From NCBI GenBank assembly GCA_958477305.1, contig CAUEFI010000007.1:62001-126000 (forward strand): a DNA stretch of 64,000 bases, given 5' to 3'. Both the position numbers and the translations under genes were made by a program. The notes below the pieces were generated by a model. It was not told the origin of the DNA, did no database searches, and was given only the letters and a program-made list of their open reading frames with translations. This document shows, in pieces, positions 17,745 through 26,643 of this stretch. Numbering within the stretch: position 1 is the stretch's first letter; the number at the start of each line of letters is the position of its first letter. The DNA is from HGM12998 sp900756495. GTDB taxonomy: Bacteria > Bacillota > Clostridia > Oscillospirales > Oscillospiraceae.

Positions 17745-18574
17745 TGGGCAAGGTAATGATCATCAACTACAACCTGTGCAACGGCTGCTATAACTGTCAG
17801 GTGGCCTGCAAGGACGAGCACGTGGGCAACGACTGGTCGCCTATCGCCAAGCCCCAACCCGACGTGGGCCAGTTTTGGCACAAGATCCATGACAACGTGC
17901 GCGGTCAGGTGCCCAAAGTTATGATTACCTATGAGCACAGCATCTGCCAGCACTGCGATGAAGCCCCCTGTATTGACGCCTGCAAGCAGAAGGCCATCTA
18001 CAAGCGGGACGACGGCATCGTGATCATCGATCCCGACAAGTGCCGCGGCCACCAGCTCTGCTCCGAGGCATGTCCCTACGACAACGTCATCTACTACAAC
18101 GCCAATCTCTGTATCTCTCAGAAGTGCACCTTCTGCGCTCACCTGCTGGATGACGGCTGGTCCGAGCCCCGCTGCGTAGACGCCTGCCCCACCGGCGCCC
18201 TGGTCTTCGGCGACGAGGACGACTCCAAGATTCAGGCCCTCATCGCTAAGGCCGAGCCTCTGAAGCCTGAGCTCAGCGTCAAGCCCAGAGTCTATTTCAT
18301 CGGTCTGCCCAAGCGGTTCATCGCCGGCGCCCTTTATGACAAGGAAGCCGATGAGTGCTCTGAGGACGTCAAGGTCACTGCCACCAACGTGGAGACCGGC
18401 GAAGCGACCACCACCGTGACCGACAGTTACGGCGACTTCTGGCTCCGTGGCCTGGCCGCCGGCCAGTACACCCTCCTCTTCGAGAAGGACGGCTACCTGG
18501 CGCAAAAATTCGGTCCCGTCGATGTCACTGAGAAGGACATCAACATCGGCGACCTTCCCCTCTGGAAGGCATAA
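17744..18574 (+). CDS. athS: Transhydroxylase-like small subunit, ferredoxin-type
   Basis: A 276-residue electron-transfer subunit. Four cysteine groups lie in the first 165 residues (CNGCYNCQVACKDE, CQHCDEAPCIDACK, CRGHQLCSEACP, then CTFC with a distant CVDACP), the pattern of DMSO-reductase-type subunits binding three to four cubane clusters. The last 90 residues form a beta-sandwich-like domain (VKVTATNVETGEATTTV, AAGQYTLLFEKDGYL) of the carboxypeptidase-regulatory type. As I recall, the transhydroxylase small subunit carries a comparable extra beta domain, which supports the assignment over a generic oxidoreductase. The ATG overlaps the large-subunit stop (TAATG), so the two are translated together. 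A strong terminator follows. Confidence 0.82.
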   Translation: MGKVMIINYNLCNGCYNCQVACKDEHVGNDWSPIAKPQPDVGQFWHKIHDNVRGQVPKVMITYEHSICQHCDEAPCIDACKQKAIYKRDDGIVIIDPDKCRGHQLCSEACPYDNVIYYNANLCISQKCTFCAHLLDDGWSEPRCVDACPTGALVFGDEDDSKIQALIAKAEPLKPELSVKPRVYFIGLPKRFIAGALYDKEADECSEDVKVTATNVETGEATTTVTDSYGDFWLRGLAAGQYTLLFEKDGYLAQKFGPVDVTEKDINIGDLPLWKA

Positions 18575-18611
18575 CCATCCTCTGATCAGCACTTAAACAG
18601 GCTGCACATCA

Positions 18612-18650
18612 GGGAGCGCGGCAGCCGTGTGCTACCGCGCTCCTTTTTCT
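18612..18650 (+). terminator. Intrinsic terminator after the transhydroxylase genes
   Basis: Stem GGAGCGCGG (18613-18621) with CCGCGCTCC (18635-18643), then TTTTT. From here to 18912 I see no gene: the sequence is proline-codon-like and open in places, but has no ribosome binding site. Confidence 0.85.
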
Positions 18651-18912
18651 TCCTCCAGCCTTTTCTTTTTCAGGAAAAACAGTCCTTTCCCGGGGAGCGG
18701 GATTCCCCGCCCGGTTTTTGCCGTTCCTCCTCCGGATCTCACCCTGGAAAACGGCCCTTCCGCCCGAACCGGCCGCCCGCTTGTGTCCCTTTCCCGGCCC
18801 TCCGCGCCCCGGTCGGTTCCATTCGCAGATACGCCCTCTGATTTTTGTGATTTTCGCCTAAAATGAGGGCTGGAATTTCTTCATGCACTTGTCAAAAAGC
18901 TTCGGTTGCATC

Positions 18913-18941
18913 TTGCATACTCATACGTCATATAGTATAAT
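18913..18941 (+). promoter_or_regulatory. Promoter of the first binding-protein gene
   Basis: TTGCAT (18913-18918), 17-base spacer, TATAAT (18936-18941), 42 bases before the start codon at 18983. Confidence 0.65.
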
Positions 18942-18982
18942 GATCTTGCCTTATATCAGAAAAAAGGAAAGAAGGAACACAT

Positions 18983-20320
18983 ATGAAGAAAGGAAAAATT
19001 GTCTCCCTGATCTTGGCCCTGGCAATGGTATTCACCCTGGCCGCCTGCGGCGGCGGCACCGAGCAGCCCTCCGGCGGCGGCAGCAGTCAGCCCCCCGCCT
19101 CCCAGAGCGGCGGTAGCAGCTCCGGCGGCAACGCCACTGAGAAGCCCCCTGTGGACGTCATCAAGATCGGTATCGTGAACCCCACCACCGGTCCTCTGGC
19201 CGGCTTCGGCGAGGGTTGCCCCTGGACCGAAAACCTGATCGTGGACTATGTGAACAACGAGCTGGGCGGCATCTCCTTTGAGGCCTACGGCGATGTGAAG
19301 ATCCCCATCGAGATTGTTGTCTATGATTCCAAGAGCGACACCACCACCTGCACCGAGATGGCTCAGAAGCTCATCGAGGAGGACAAGGTCAACATGCTCA
19401 TCGCCCGCCACACCCCCGAGACCGTCAACCCCGTCAGCGCCATGGCTGAGCGGTACGGCGTACCCTGCGTGGCCATCGACGCCCCTGTGGACGCGTGGCT
19501 GGCCGAGGGCCCCTATGAGTGGACCTACCATGCCTTCTGGACCTTGGATATGATGTACGACCAGTATTCCTCCATGTGGGAGCAGGCCGGCTTCGCCAAG
19601 GGCTCCGGCGCCAAGGTCGGCATCCTCTTTGCCAACGATGCCGACGGCACCGCCTGGTACAACGTCTTCGTGGAAAAGATCGAGGCTGACGGCTACACCC
19701 TGGTGGATCCCGGCCAGTATCCCGCCGGCACCACTGACTACTCTGACATCATCAACAGGTTCAAGGCCGATGGCGTGGAGATCCTCTGCGGCACCAACAC
19801 CAACCCTGACTTCGGCTCCTTCTGGCTGCAGGCCAAGCAGTTGGGCTTCACGCCCAAGTTTGTCACCATGGGCAAAGCGTACCTCCTCCAGTCCGATGCT
19901 GACGCAATCGGTGGCGAGCTGATGGACTGCAACGCCGCCGAGACCTGGTGGACCCCCTATCACCCCTATGTCTCCGCCCTCACCGGCATGAAGGGCCAGG
20001 AGCTGGCCGACATGTACATGGAGACCTCCGGTCGTGACATCACCCAGCCCATGGGCCTGAAATATGCCTCCATGGAGCTGTGCGTCGCCGCCCTGCAGAA
20101 CGCCAGGAGCTTGGAACCCGAGGACATCCGTGACGGCATCGCCGCCATTGACGTAGACACTCTGGTGGGCCACATCTCCTACAATGATGAGCACTGGGGC
20201 ACCACCCCCCTGGCCGGCGGCCAATGGCAGCTTCAGGACGACGGCAGTCTGAAGCTCTTCATCATCAACAACTCCCTCTATCCCGAGATCCCCGTCACCG
20301 GCGATTTGAAGCTCAAGTAA
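18983..20320 (+). CDS. LIV-type ABC transporter substrate-binding lipoprotein (copy 1)
   Basis: A 445-residue secreted lipoprotein. The signal peptide ends at a lipobox LAAC (Cys near residue 22), followed by a Gly/Ser linker of about 30 residues and then a periplasmic-binding-protein-like fold of the branched-chain amino acid family (KIGIVNPTTGPLAGFGEG, then ARHTPETVNPVSAMAERYGVPCVAID). Family members bind amino acids, amides or aromatic acids. AGAAGGA sits seven bases before ATG 18983. It lies between the transhydroxylase genes and the importer ATPases, with an inverted repeat after it that may lower transcription into them. The context suggests an aromatic or phenolic ligand (inference). 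A close paralogue lies at 24164. Confidence 0.88.
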   Translation: MKKGKIVSLILALAMVFTLAACGGGTEQPSGGGSSQPPASQSGGSSSGGNATEKPPVDVIKIGIVNPTTGPLAGFGEGCPWTENLIVDYVNNELGGISFEAYGDVKIPIEIVVYDSKSDTTTCTEMAQKLIEEDKVNMLIARHTPETVNPVSAMAERYGVPCVAIDAPVDAWLAEGPYEWTYHAFWTLDMMYDQYSSMWEQAGFAKGSGAKVGILFANDADGTAWYNVFVEKIEADGYTLVDPGQYPAGTTDYSDIINRFKADGVEILCGTNTNPDFGSFWLQAKQLGFTPKFVTMGKAYLLQSDADAIGGELMDCNAAETWWTPYHPYVSALTGMKGQELADMYMETSGRDITQPMGLKYASMELCVAALQNARSLEPEDIRDGIAAIDVDTLVGHISYNDEHWGTTPLAGGQWQLQDDGSLKLFIINNSLYPEIPVTGDLKLK

Positions 20321-20484
20321 ACCCGTCCGGGTACATACGCGGCTTCTTTGTCAAAGATCACCAATATGGGGGGAACAATTTTATATGTCTTTCCCACTTG
20401 ACTGTAGTCTTCGTTTATAGGTTATTCTGACAACGTTGCAAAGGCATTTGGAAGAGAAATATTCCGCGCGGCGGGATTCAACGT

Positions 20485-20524
20485 GGAACTCGAGCGGAAA
20501 GCCGTTGCTTTCCGCTCGAGTTCC
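20485..20524 (+). promoter_or_regulatory. 18-bp perfect hairpin between binding protein and ATPase genes
   Basis: GGAACTCGAGCGGAAAGC (20485-20502) and its exact complement (20507-20524) with a four-base loop. There is no T-run, so it is more likely an mRNA-stability or processing hairpin, or a partial attenuator, that lets the binding protein be made in excess of the transporter. A smaller hairpin (GCGGCGC/GCGCCGC) follows at about 20533-20551, just before the ribosome binding site of the next gene. Nothing else is seen between 20321 and 20567. Confidence 0.6.
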
Positions 20525-20567
20525 GACATCTCAGCGGCGCCGTGTGCGCCGCGCTGGAGGATGGTGT

Positions 20568-21296
20568 ATGGAAAACATACTCGAGTTCAAAAACGTGACC
20601 GCGGGCTACGGTCGCGTCCAAATTCTGCATGACCTCACCTTCGAGGTCAGGAAGGGCGAGGTCTTCGGCGTCATCGGCCCCAACGGTTGCGGCAAGACCA
20701 CCATGTTCAACGCCCTGATCGGCCTCATCACCCCAACCCAGGGCCACATCATCTTCAACGGCTGCGATGTGACCAAGATGAGTGCCAATGACCGCGCCCG
20801 CATGGGCATCGGGCGCACCTACCAGGTTCCCCGTCCCTTTGAGAAGATGACGGTGTACGAAAACGTTCTGGTGGCCGCCGTCCACGGCGCCGGTCTGAGC
20901 GAGAAAGCTGCCCAGCCAAAGTGCCTGGAAGCTCTGAAGCTGACCGGACTATATGATAAACGTGAGGTTCTCTCAGGCTCTCTGACTCTGTTGGACCGCA
21001 AGCGTCTGGAAATTGCCCGGGCCTTGGGCACCCAGCCCATCCTGCTGCTGCTGGACGAGGTAGCCGCCGGCTTGACGGAGGCCGAGGTGGGCGACGTGAT
21101 GAAGATGGTGGCCGACCTGAAGGCCGCCGGCTTCTCTATCATCTGGATCGAGCACGTCATTGAGACCATGGTCAACTCCACCGATCACCTCATGTGTATG
21201 TCCGACGGGACACAACTGCTGATCGGCGATCCGCTGGAAGTCATGAACTCCAAGCTGGTAGAAGAGGTCTATCTGGGGGTGGAAGAGGATGAGTGA
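20568..21296 (+). CDS. livG: LIV-type ABC importer ATPase (LivG-like)
   Basis: A 242-residue cytoplasmic ATPase with Walker A GPNGCGKTT (about 37-45), Walker B ILLLLDEVAAGL and the switch His in WIEHVIE. The signature region reads LSGSLTLLDRKRLEIARAL instead of the usual LSxGQQ form; this variant occurs in LivG relatives. Start: ATG 20568 with GGAGGA eight bases upstream; an earlier in-frame codon at 20436 would place the long hairpin inside the gene and is not credible. It overlaps the second ATPase gene by eight bases. Confidence 0.88.
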   Translation: MENILEFKNVTAGYGRVQILHDLTFEVRKGEVFGVIGPNGCGKTTMFNALIGLITPTQGHIIFNGCDVTKMSANDRARMGIGRTYQVPRPFEKMTVYENVLVAAVHGAGLSEKAAQPKCLEALKLTGLYDKREVLSGSLTLLDRKRLEIARALGTQPILLLLDEVAAGLTEAEVGDVMKMVADLKAAGFSIIWIEHVIETMVNSTDHLMCMSDGTQLLIGDPLEVMNSKLVEEVYLGVEEDE

Positions 21297-22002
21297 ACCC
21301 ATTTTAAAAGTGGAAAACATTCAGGCCAAATACGGCGATTTTCTTGCCGTAGCCGACGCCTCCATGGCGGTTCAGGAAAAAGAGGTTGCCTCCCTGATTG
21401 GGGCCAACGGCGCCGGCAAGTCCACTCTGATGGACTGCGTGGCGGGCGTCCACACGCCCTCCGGTGGCAAGGTCACCTTCATGGGTGAGGACATTACCGG
21501 CGTGCCCGCCAACGAGCTGGTGGGCCGCGGCCTGTGCCTGGTGCCCCAGGGCAGCCGTTGCTTCGTCCGCATGACCGTGGAGGACAACCTGAAGATGGGC
21601 TCCTTCCCCAAGCCGGCCCGACCCTACATGAAGGAGTCCCTGGAGCGGGTGTACGACCTCTTCCCCGTTCTGAAAGAGAAGCGCAACGACCTGTCGGGCA
21701 GCCTGTCCGGCGGCCAGCGGCAGATGGTGGCCATCGGCCGCGCCCTGATGACCCGGCCCAAGCTCATCCTCTTCGATGAGATCTCCTTGGGTCTGGCCCC
21801 CACCATCATCAAGGACATCTATGCCCGTATCAAGCAGATCAACCAGGAGGGGATGAGCGTCGTTCTGGTGGAGCAGGACGTGCACCGTAGCCGCAAGGCC
21901 AGCGCCAGTTGCTTCGTCATGCTCAAGGGCCGCATCGTACTCTCCGGTCCCTCTGCCCAGCTTACCGAGGAGGAGATCAAGAATGCTTACTTCGGTATTT
22001 GA
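21289..22002 (+). CDS. livF: LIV-type ABC importer ATPase (LivF-like)
   Basis: A 237-residue ATPase with Walker A GANGAGKST (about residues 39-47), canonical signature LSGGQRQMVAIGRAL, Walker B LILFDEISLGL and VLVEQDVH where the switch His normally sits one position earlier. It pairs with LivG as the second nucleotide-binding subunit of the importer. The ATG lies inside the end of livG (ATGAGTGA overlap), and the livH ribosome binding site follows within 20 bases of its stop. Confidence 0.88.
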   Translation: MSEPILKVENIQAKYGDFLAVADASMAVQEKEVASLIGANGAGKSTLMDCVAGVHTPSGGKVTFMGEDITGVPANELVGRGLCLVPQGSRCFVRMTVEDNLKMGSFPKPARPYMKESLERVYDLFPVLKEKRNDLSGSLSGGQRQMVAIGRALMTRPKLILFDEISLGLAPTIIKDIYARIKQINQEGMSVVLVEQDVHRSRKASASCFVMLKGRIVLSGPSAQLTEEEIKNAYFGI

Positions 22003-22032
22003 TCCTACATACAGAGAGAGGAGGGGCCATCT

Positions 22033-22869
22033 GTGATACAGCAAATCGTCAACGGTATCCTGCTGGGCGGCGTGTACGCCCTGGTGGGCGTGGGCATGAG
22101 TATGATCTTCGGCATCGTGCAGCTGACCAACCTGGCCCACGGCGAATTCGTCATTCTTTCCGCCTATCTGAGCACGGTGTTCTGCACCTCCCTGGGGCTG
22201 CACCCCCTGCTCACCCTGATCATTACGGTGCCCCTGATGTTTGTGGTGGGCATCGTGCTCCAGAACCTGCTGATCAACCGGGTGATGGCCCGGGGCTCCG
22301 AACCCGCCCTGCTGGTCACCTTCGGTCTGTCTATCATCATTCAGAATGGGCTGCTGCTCCTCTTCTCGGCCGACGCCCAGCGCATGGTGACCTCCTTCCA
22401 GAGCATGAGCATCAAGCTAGGCCCCATCACCCTCCCCGTTCTCAACCTGCTGGTCTTCGCCATCGGCGTGGTGGTGGTGTTGCTGCTGGACCTCTTCATG
22501 AAGAAGACCTATCTGGGCCAGTCCATCCGGGCCACCAGTGATGACAAGACCGCCGCTGCCTTGATGGGTGTCAACGTGAAGCGGACCTACGGTATCGCCA
22601 TGGGTATCGCCATGGGCACCGCCGCTCTGGCCGGCCTGTGTGTGGGTATGCCTTGGTCCTTCTATCCCACCACTGGTTCCCAGTACCTCATCATCGCTTT
22701 CGGCGTGGTGGTTATCGGCGGCATGGGCTCCATCAAGGGTACCCTCATCGCCGGCCTGATCTTCGGCTTGGCCCAGGTGCTGGGCGGCGCCAACTACGGT
22801 ATGCTGGCCAGCTACGCCGTGCTGCTAATCATGTTGATCTTCAGGCCCCAAGGCCTGTTCTCGAAGTAA
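22033..22869 (+). CDS. livH: LIV-type ABC importer permease (LivH-like)
   Basis: A 278-residue inner-membrane permease with about eight hydrophobic helices and the family's N-terminal NGILLGGVYALVGVGMSMIF and cytoplasmic-loop IRATSDDKTAAALMGVN motif. GTG start at 22033 behind GAGAGGAGG. Together with LivM it forms the channel fed by the two binding lipoproteins at 18983 and 24164. Confidence 0.88.
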   Translation: MIQQIVNGILLGGVYALVGVGMSMIFGIVQLTNLAHGEFVILSAYLSTVFCTSLGLHPLLTLIITVPLMFVVGIVLQNLLINRVMARGSEPALLVTFGLSIIIQNGLLLLFSADAQRMVTSFQSMSIKLGPITLPVLNLLVFAIGVVVVLLLDLFMKKTYLGQSIRATSDDKTAAALMGVNVKRTYGIAMGIAMGTAALAGLCVGMPWSFYPTTGSQYLIIAFGVVVIGGMGSIKGTLIAGLIFGLAQVLGGANYGMLASYAVLLIMLIFRPQGLFSK

Positions 22870-22881
22870 GGGGGCGCCGAG

Positions 22882-23862
22882 ATGAGTGAACTGAAACAGA
22901 AAACGAGAAAATTCCCCCTGAGCCCGTCGCTACTTGTGACCATTGTAATCCTAGCCTTGGTGTACATCCTGGCCGCTACGGGCGTCTTCTCCTCCAACCT
23001 GATGCGTATCCTGCTGCAGATGTGCCTCTACTGCGCCATGGGTACCATGTGGAACCTGATGAGCGGCCACTGCGGCCTCACCTCGCTGGGCCAACAGTCC
23101 TTCATCGGCCTGGCGGGCTACACCCTGGCCGTTATGACCGCCTACTACAGCCTGCCTTACTGGATGGCAATTATTGTGGGCGCCGCCCTGTCCGCCCTGC
23201 TGGCGCTGGGTCTGTCCCTGATCTTCTTCCGGATGCGGGGCATGTACTTCGCCGTGGCCACTTGGATCACCGCCGAGGCTCTCAAGACCATCTTCACCAG
23301 TTGGTCCTTCGTGAAGCAGGGCGCCGGCATGACCGTCAAGCTCAAGCCCTACCCCTCCACCACGGAGATCTTCCTGCTCTCCCTGTCCTTGGCCATCGGC
23401 GCCACGGTGCTGGTCCACCTTCTGCTCCGCTCCCGGACCGGCTTGGGCCTCTCCGCCATGGGCAACGACGCGGACGCCGCCTCCAGCGTTGGCGTAAATA
23501 TCTTCAAGTCCAAGCTGATCTGCTTTGTCCTCAGCGGCGCTGTCACCGGCATCGCCGGCGTCATCTTCTACATGAACAAGGGCTCCATCTTCCCCACCGG
23601 CGGCTTCGGCATTGACTGGACCGTGTCCATTGTCTTCATCGTCATCATCGGCGGTGTGGGCACCGCGGCCGGACCCATCGTGGGTTCCATTATCTATGTG
23701 ATGCTGTCTGAGTTCCTGTCCAAGTACCCCGGCTACAGCATGGTCATTCTGGGCACCATCGCCATCGTTGTGATTGTCGTCATGCCTGATGGAATTGTTG
23801 GAACCCTTCAGAAAAAATTCAAATTTGAGATCATGTCCCTGCGGCGCCATGCCCCTGAATAG
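22882..23862 (+). CDS. livM: LIV-type ABC importer permease (LivM-like)
   Basis: A 326-residue permease with about nine membrane helices, the LivM mark SGHCGLTSLGQQSFIGLAGY near residue 55, and the coupling-loop motif GLSAMGNDADAASSVGVN. ATG 22882, twelve bases after the livH stop. It ends the importer operon; a perfect-stem terminator follows 30 bases later. Confidence 0.88.
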   Translation: MSELKQKTRKFPLSPSLLVTIVILALVYILAATGVFSSNLMRILLQMCLYCAMGTMWNLMSGHCGLTSLGQQSFIGLAGYTLAVMTAYYSLPYWMAIIVGAALSALLALGLSLIFFRMRGMYFAVATWITAEALKTIFTSWSFVKQGAGMTVKLKPYPSTTEIFLLSLSLAIGATVLVHLLLRSRTGLGLSAMGNDADAASSVGVNIFKSKLICFVLSGAVTGIAGVIFYMNKGSIFPTGGFGIDWTVSIVFIVIIGGVGTAAGPIVGSIIYVMLSEFLSKYPGYSMVILGTIAIVVIVVMPDGIVGTLQKKFKFEIMSLRRHAPE

Positions 23863-23892
23863 CTATTTTTTAAGAAGAATAATGGTAAAAAA

Positions 23893-23928
23893 GAGGTCCT
23901 CCAAGCAGCTTGGAGGACCTCCTTTTTA
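23893..23928 (+). terminator. Intrinsic terminator of the LIV importer operon
   Basis: Perfect 13-bp stem GAGGTCCTCCAAG (23893-23905) with its complement (23909-23921), three-base loop, then CTTTTTATT. Confidence 0.9.
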
Positions 23929-24163
23929 TTGCTTGATAACCATTTTTTAGTCGGTATAAAGTCCAGTTTACACCCCCGTTTTTGTCTCTATTGCACAAAA
24001 GACAGCCAGATATATTTGTGTTAAATGACGCAAAACTTCCACTTGACTATCATCCAAGTTGATACTCTATGATGAAGATAGAAAGAAGGAAGCTTCCTCT
24101 CAAGGATCTGTCTGCAGCAGATCCGCCCCGGACAACTTTATTTGGATTGAAGGAGGAAGAATC

Positions 24164-25477
24164 ATGAAACACCTCAGATATGTTTCTTGCATTTTGGCTG
24201 TTTTGTTCTGCTTTGTACTCTTTACCACCAGCTGCGCTCCGGCTGACGCCGCCGGCACCCCATCCGGTACCCCCGCCGCCTCCCAGAGCAGCGGCAAGGA
24301 TGAGATCCCCTCATCTGTAAAAATTGGTATTGTGAATCCCACCACCGGCGCTTTGGCCGGCTTTGGCGAAGGTACACCCTGGACGGAAAACCTCATTGTG
24401 GACTATGTGAACAATGAATTGGGCGGCATTTACTTTGAAGATTACGATGCCACACTGCCTATTGAGATCGTCGTATATGATTCTCAGAGCACTTCTACCA
24501 ACGCCTCTCAGATGGCCCAAAAACTAGCAGAAGAAGACCGTGTGGACATTCTCCTAGCCCACCACACACCTGAGACTGTCAATCCCGTCTGCGCAGTAGC
24601 TGAGCGGTACGGCATCCCCTGTATCTCCATGGATGAGCCTATCGATGTTTGGCTCAACGAAGGCCCCTATGAGTGGACTTATCACGCTCATTGGATTATG
24701 AGCGACCTGTATGACCTGTATCTCTCCATGTGGGAAGAGGCCGGTTTCCCTGCCGGCTCCGGCGCCAAGGTTGGATTCCTCTTCCCCAGCGATGCAGACG
24801 GGAATATGTTCCGCGCCTACTTCAATGAACATCTGCCGGAAGATGGCTACACGGTAGTTGACCCCGGACAGTTCCCTGCCGGTACAACCGACTACACTGA
24901 CATTGTCAACCGCTTTGCACAGGAAGGCGTGAATATTGTTGTAGGCGCCAACAGCACCCCTGATTACGGCTCTTTCTGGCTTCAGGCTCAGCAACTGGGC
25001 TTTACCCCGGATATCGTAACGATGGCCAAGGCCTGTCTCTTGAAAGCTGATGCCGAGTCCATCGGCGCTGAGTTGGTGGACGGTACCTGTTACGAGGTTT
25101 GGTGGAGTGTAGACCGCACTTACACCTCTGCCCTTACGGGTGCTGACCCGCAGAGCTTGGCCGCTCTCTACGAGGCCGATACCGGACGTCCCATTACTCC
25201 TCCTATGGCTGTCAAATACGCCTCCATGGAGCTGGCTGTAGCCGCTCTGCAAAATGCCGGTAGCCTGGATCCCGAAGCTATCCGCGACAGCTTGGCCAGC
25301 CTCGACCTAGATACCGTCATGGGACACATCAAGTACAACGAGGACCGCTATTCGGTCATCGCCCTTACCGGCGGCCAGTGGCAGCTTCAGGAGGATGGCG
25401 ACTTGGTGCAGGCCATTATTGATAACGCTCTCTATCCCGACGTTCCTTTGACGGGTGAGATGGAGCCCCTCAAATAG
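24164..25477 (+). CDS. LIV-type substrate-binding lipoprotein (copy 2)
   Basis: A 437-residue paralogue of the lipoprotein at 18983. Long blocks are shared (GIVNPTTG-LAGFGEG, WTENLIVDYVNNELGGI, HHTPETVNPV-AVAERYG), but the signal peptide and linker differ. A hydrophobic segment ends at FTTSC, a plausible though weak lipobox. Codon choice is looser than in copy 1, so the copies have diverged for some time or copy 2 came from elsewhere. Start: ATG 24164 behind AGGAGG; longer readings to the left lack a ribosome binding site. It has its own upstream region (23930-24163, a possible TTGACT at 24043) and lies after the operon terminator, so it is probably expressed separately, giving the one importer a second ligand specificity (inference). 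Confidence 0.85.
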   Translation: MKHLRYVSCILAVLFCFVLFTTSCAPADAAGTPSGTPAASQSSGKDEIPSSVKIGIVNPTTGALAGFGEGTPWTENLIVDYVNNELGGIYFEDYDATLPIEIVVYDSQSTSTNASQMAQKLAEEDRVDILLAHHTPETVNPVCAVAERYGIPCISMDEPIDVWLNEGPYEWTYHAHWIMSDLYDLYLSMWEEAGFPAGSGAKVGFLFPSDADGNMFRAYFNEHLPEDGYTVVDPGQFPAGTTDYTDIVNRFAQEGVNIVVGANSTPDYGSFWLQAQQLGFTPDIVTMAKACLLKADAESIGAELVDGTCYEVWWSVDRTYTSALTGADPQSLAALYEADTGRPITPPMAVKYASMELAVAALQNAGSLDPEAIRDSLASLDLDTVMGHIKYNEDRYSVIALTGGQWQLQEDGDLVQAIIDNALYPDVPLTGEMEPLK

Positions 25478-25520
25478 AGCTCGCCGCTTTGCTTCTGATG
25501 TGAACGAGTGAGGGATTCAG

Positions 25521-25575
25521 ATAAAAATGGAGGCGGAGAGCGGACTCCCAAGTGGGTCCGCTCTCCGCCTCCATT
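25521..25575. terminator. Terminator between binding protein 2 and pyrB
   Basis: Perfect 20-bp inverted repeat (25526-25545 with 25556-25575, ten-base loop). On the minus strand it is followed by ATTTTTATC, so it ends the leftward pyrB transcript; it can also stop the plus-strand transcript. Confidence 0.85.
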
Positions 25576-25584
25576 TCGCTTCAT

Positions 25585-26643
25585 TCATCGCAGCACTGCG
25601 TCGCAGTATGCGCAGCAATCCACGCCGCTATTCTGCTTGACAAGCGGAGGAAGATACAGCTCTGTCTGGGTGATGCAGTTGGGGTTCGAACACAGCGGCT
25701 TGACGCCGATCTCTACCGGATCCGGCTCTATGCGTTCCTGATTTGCCAGATCGGTAAGAAGAGCCATACGGGCAAACATGCCGAACCGGGCCTGCTGAAA
25801 ATAGACCGCTCTCGGGTCGTCATCCACATCTATGGTAATTTCATCAACTCTGGGCAGCGGGTGCATGACCAGCAAATTCTTTCGCGCCCGCTCCAGCTTT
25901 CGCCTGGTCAGTACATAGATCCCCTTGCACCGCTCATACTCCAGCGGATCCACAAAGCGTTCCCGCTGGATGCGGGTCATATAGAGTACATCCAGCTGAG
26001 GAATGACCGTTTCCAGGCCGGTAACCTCCACGAACCACAGGCCATGTTCCTTCATAAAATTGCGGATATATTCGGGCACCGCCAGTTCCCGGGGGGCGAT
26101 GAGATAAAACTTTACATTCTGGAATTTCGCCAGGGCCTTGATGAGCGAGTGGACGGTGCGGCCGTTCTTCAGGTCGCCGCACAGTCCGATGGAAAGTCCG
26201 TCCACCTCGCCCCGCAGCCGGGTAATAGTGGTGAGGTCGGCTGTGGTCTGTGTCGGATGCATGTGGCCGCCGTCTCCGGCATTGATGACCGGGACCGGCG
26301 AATACAGGGAGGCCGCCTTGGCCGCTCCTTCCTTCGGATTGCGCATAACAATGACATCCGCATAGCTGGAGACCATCTTAATGGTATCCTTCAAGGTCTC
26401 TCCCTTTGCCACGGAAGAGGACTTGGGATCGGCAAATCCAAAGACTGAGCCTCCCACCCGGAGCATAGCAGCCTGAAAAGAAAAGTTGGTTCGCGTAGAT
26501 GGCTCGTAAAAGAGGTTGCAGGACACCCGGCCCCGGCAGGCGTCCATAAAATCGGCGGGGTGGTCTATGATATCGCTGCATCTCCGGTACAGCTTATCCC
26601 ACTCCGCCCTGGAAAGATCCCCGAAATCAATGAGATGACGCAT
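25585..26643 (-). CDS. pyrB: Aspartate carbamoyltransferase with C-terminal zinc-ribbon tail
   Basis: A 352-residue protein that condenses carbamoyl phosphate with aspartate, the first committed pyrimidine step. Carbamoyl-phosphate motif FYEPSTRTNFSF (about 45-56), GDLKNGRTVHSL and HPLPRVDEI are intact. PyrB is usually about 305 residues; here the last 40 carry C-x4-C (CSNPNC) and, about 20 residues on, C-x2-C (CAYC). That is the spacing of the zinc site of the separate regulatory chain PyrI. No pyrI gene follows. So this appears to be a catalytic chain with only the PyrI zinc module attached and no nucleotide-binding domain. It stands alone on the minus strand, with its own terminator. Confidence 0.88.
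   Translation of the reverse strand: MRHLIDFGDLSRAEWDKLYRRCSDIIDHPADFMDACRGRVSCNLFYEPSTRTNFSFQAAMLRVGGSVFGFADPKSSSVAKGETLKDTIKMVSSYADVIVMRNPKEGAAKAASLYSPVPVINAGDGGHMHPTQTTADLTTITRLRGEVDGLSIGLCGDLKNGRTVHSLIKALAKFQNVKFYLIAPRELAVPEYIRNFMKEHGLWFVEVTGLETVIPQLDVLYMTRIQRERFVDPLEYERCKGIYVLTRRKLERARKNLLVMHPLPRVDEITIDVDDDPRAVYFQQARFGMFARMALLTDLANQERIEPDPVEIGVKPLCSNPNCITQTELYLPPLVKQNSGVDCCAYCDAVLR

Noticed and set aside
18651..18912. Open frames between the transhydroxylase terminator and the binding-protein promoter
   Set aside because: No ribosome binding site, proline/arginine-rich nonsense composition and no similarity that I recognise.
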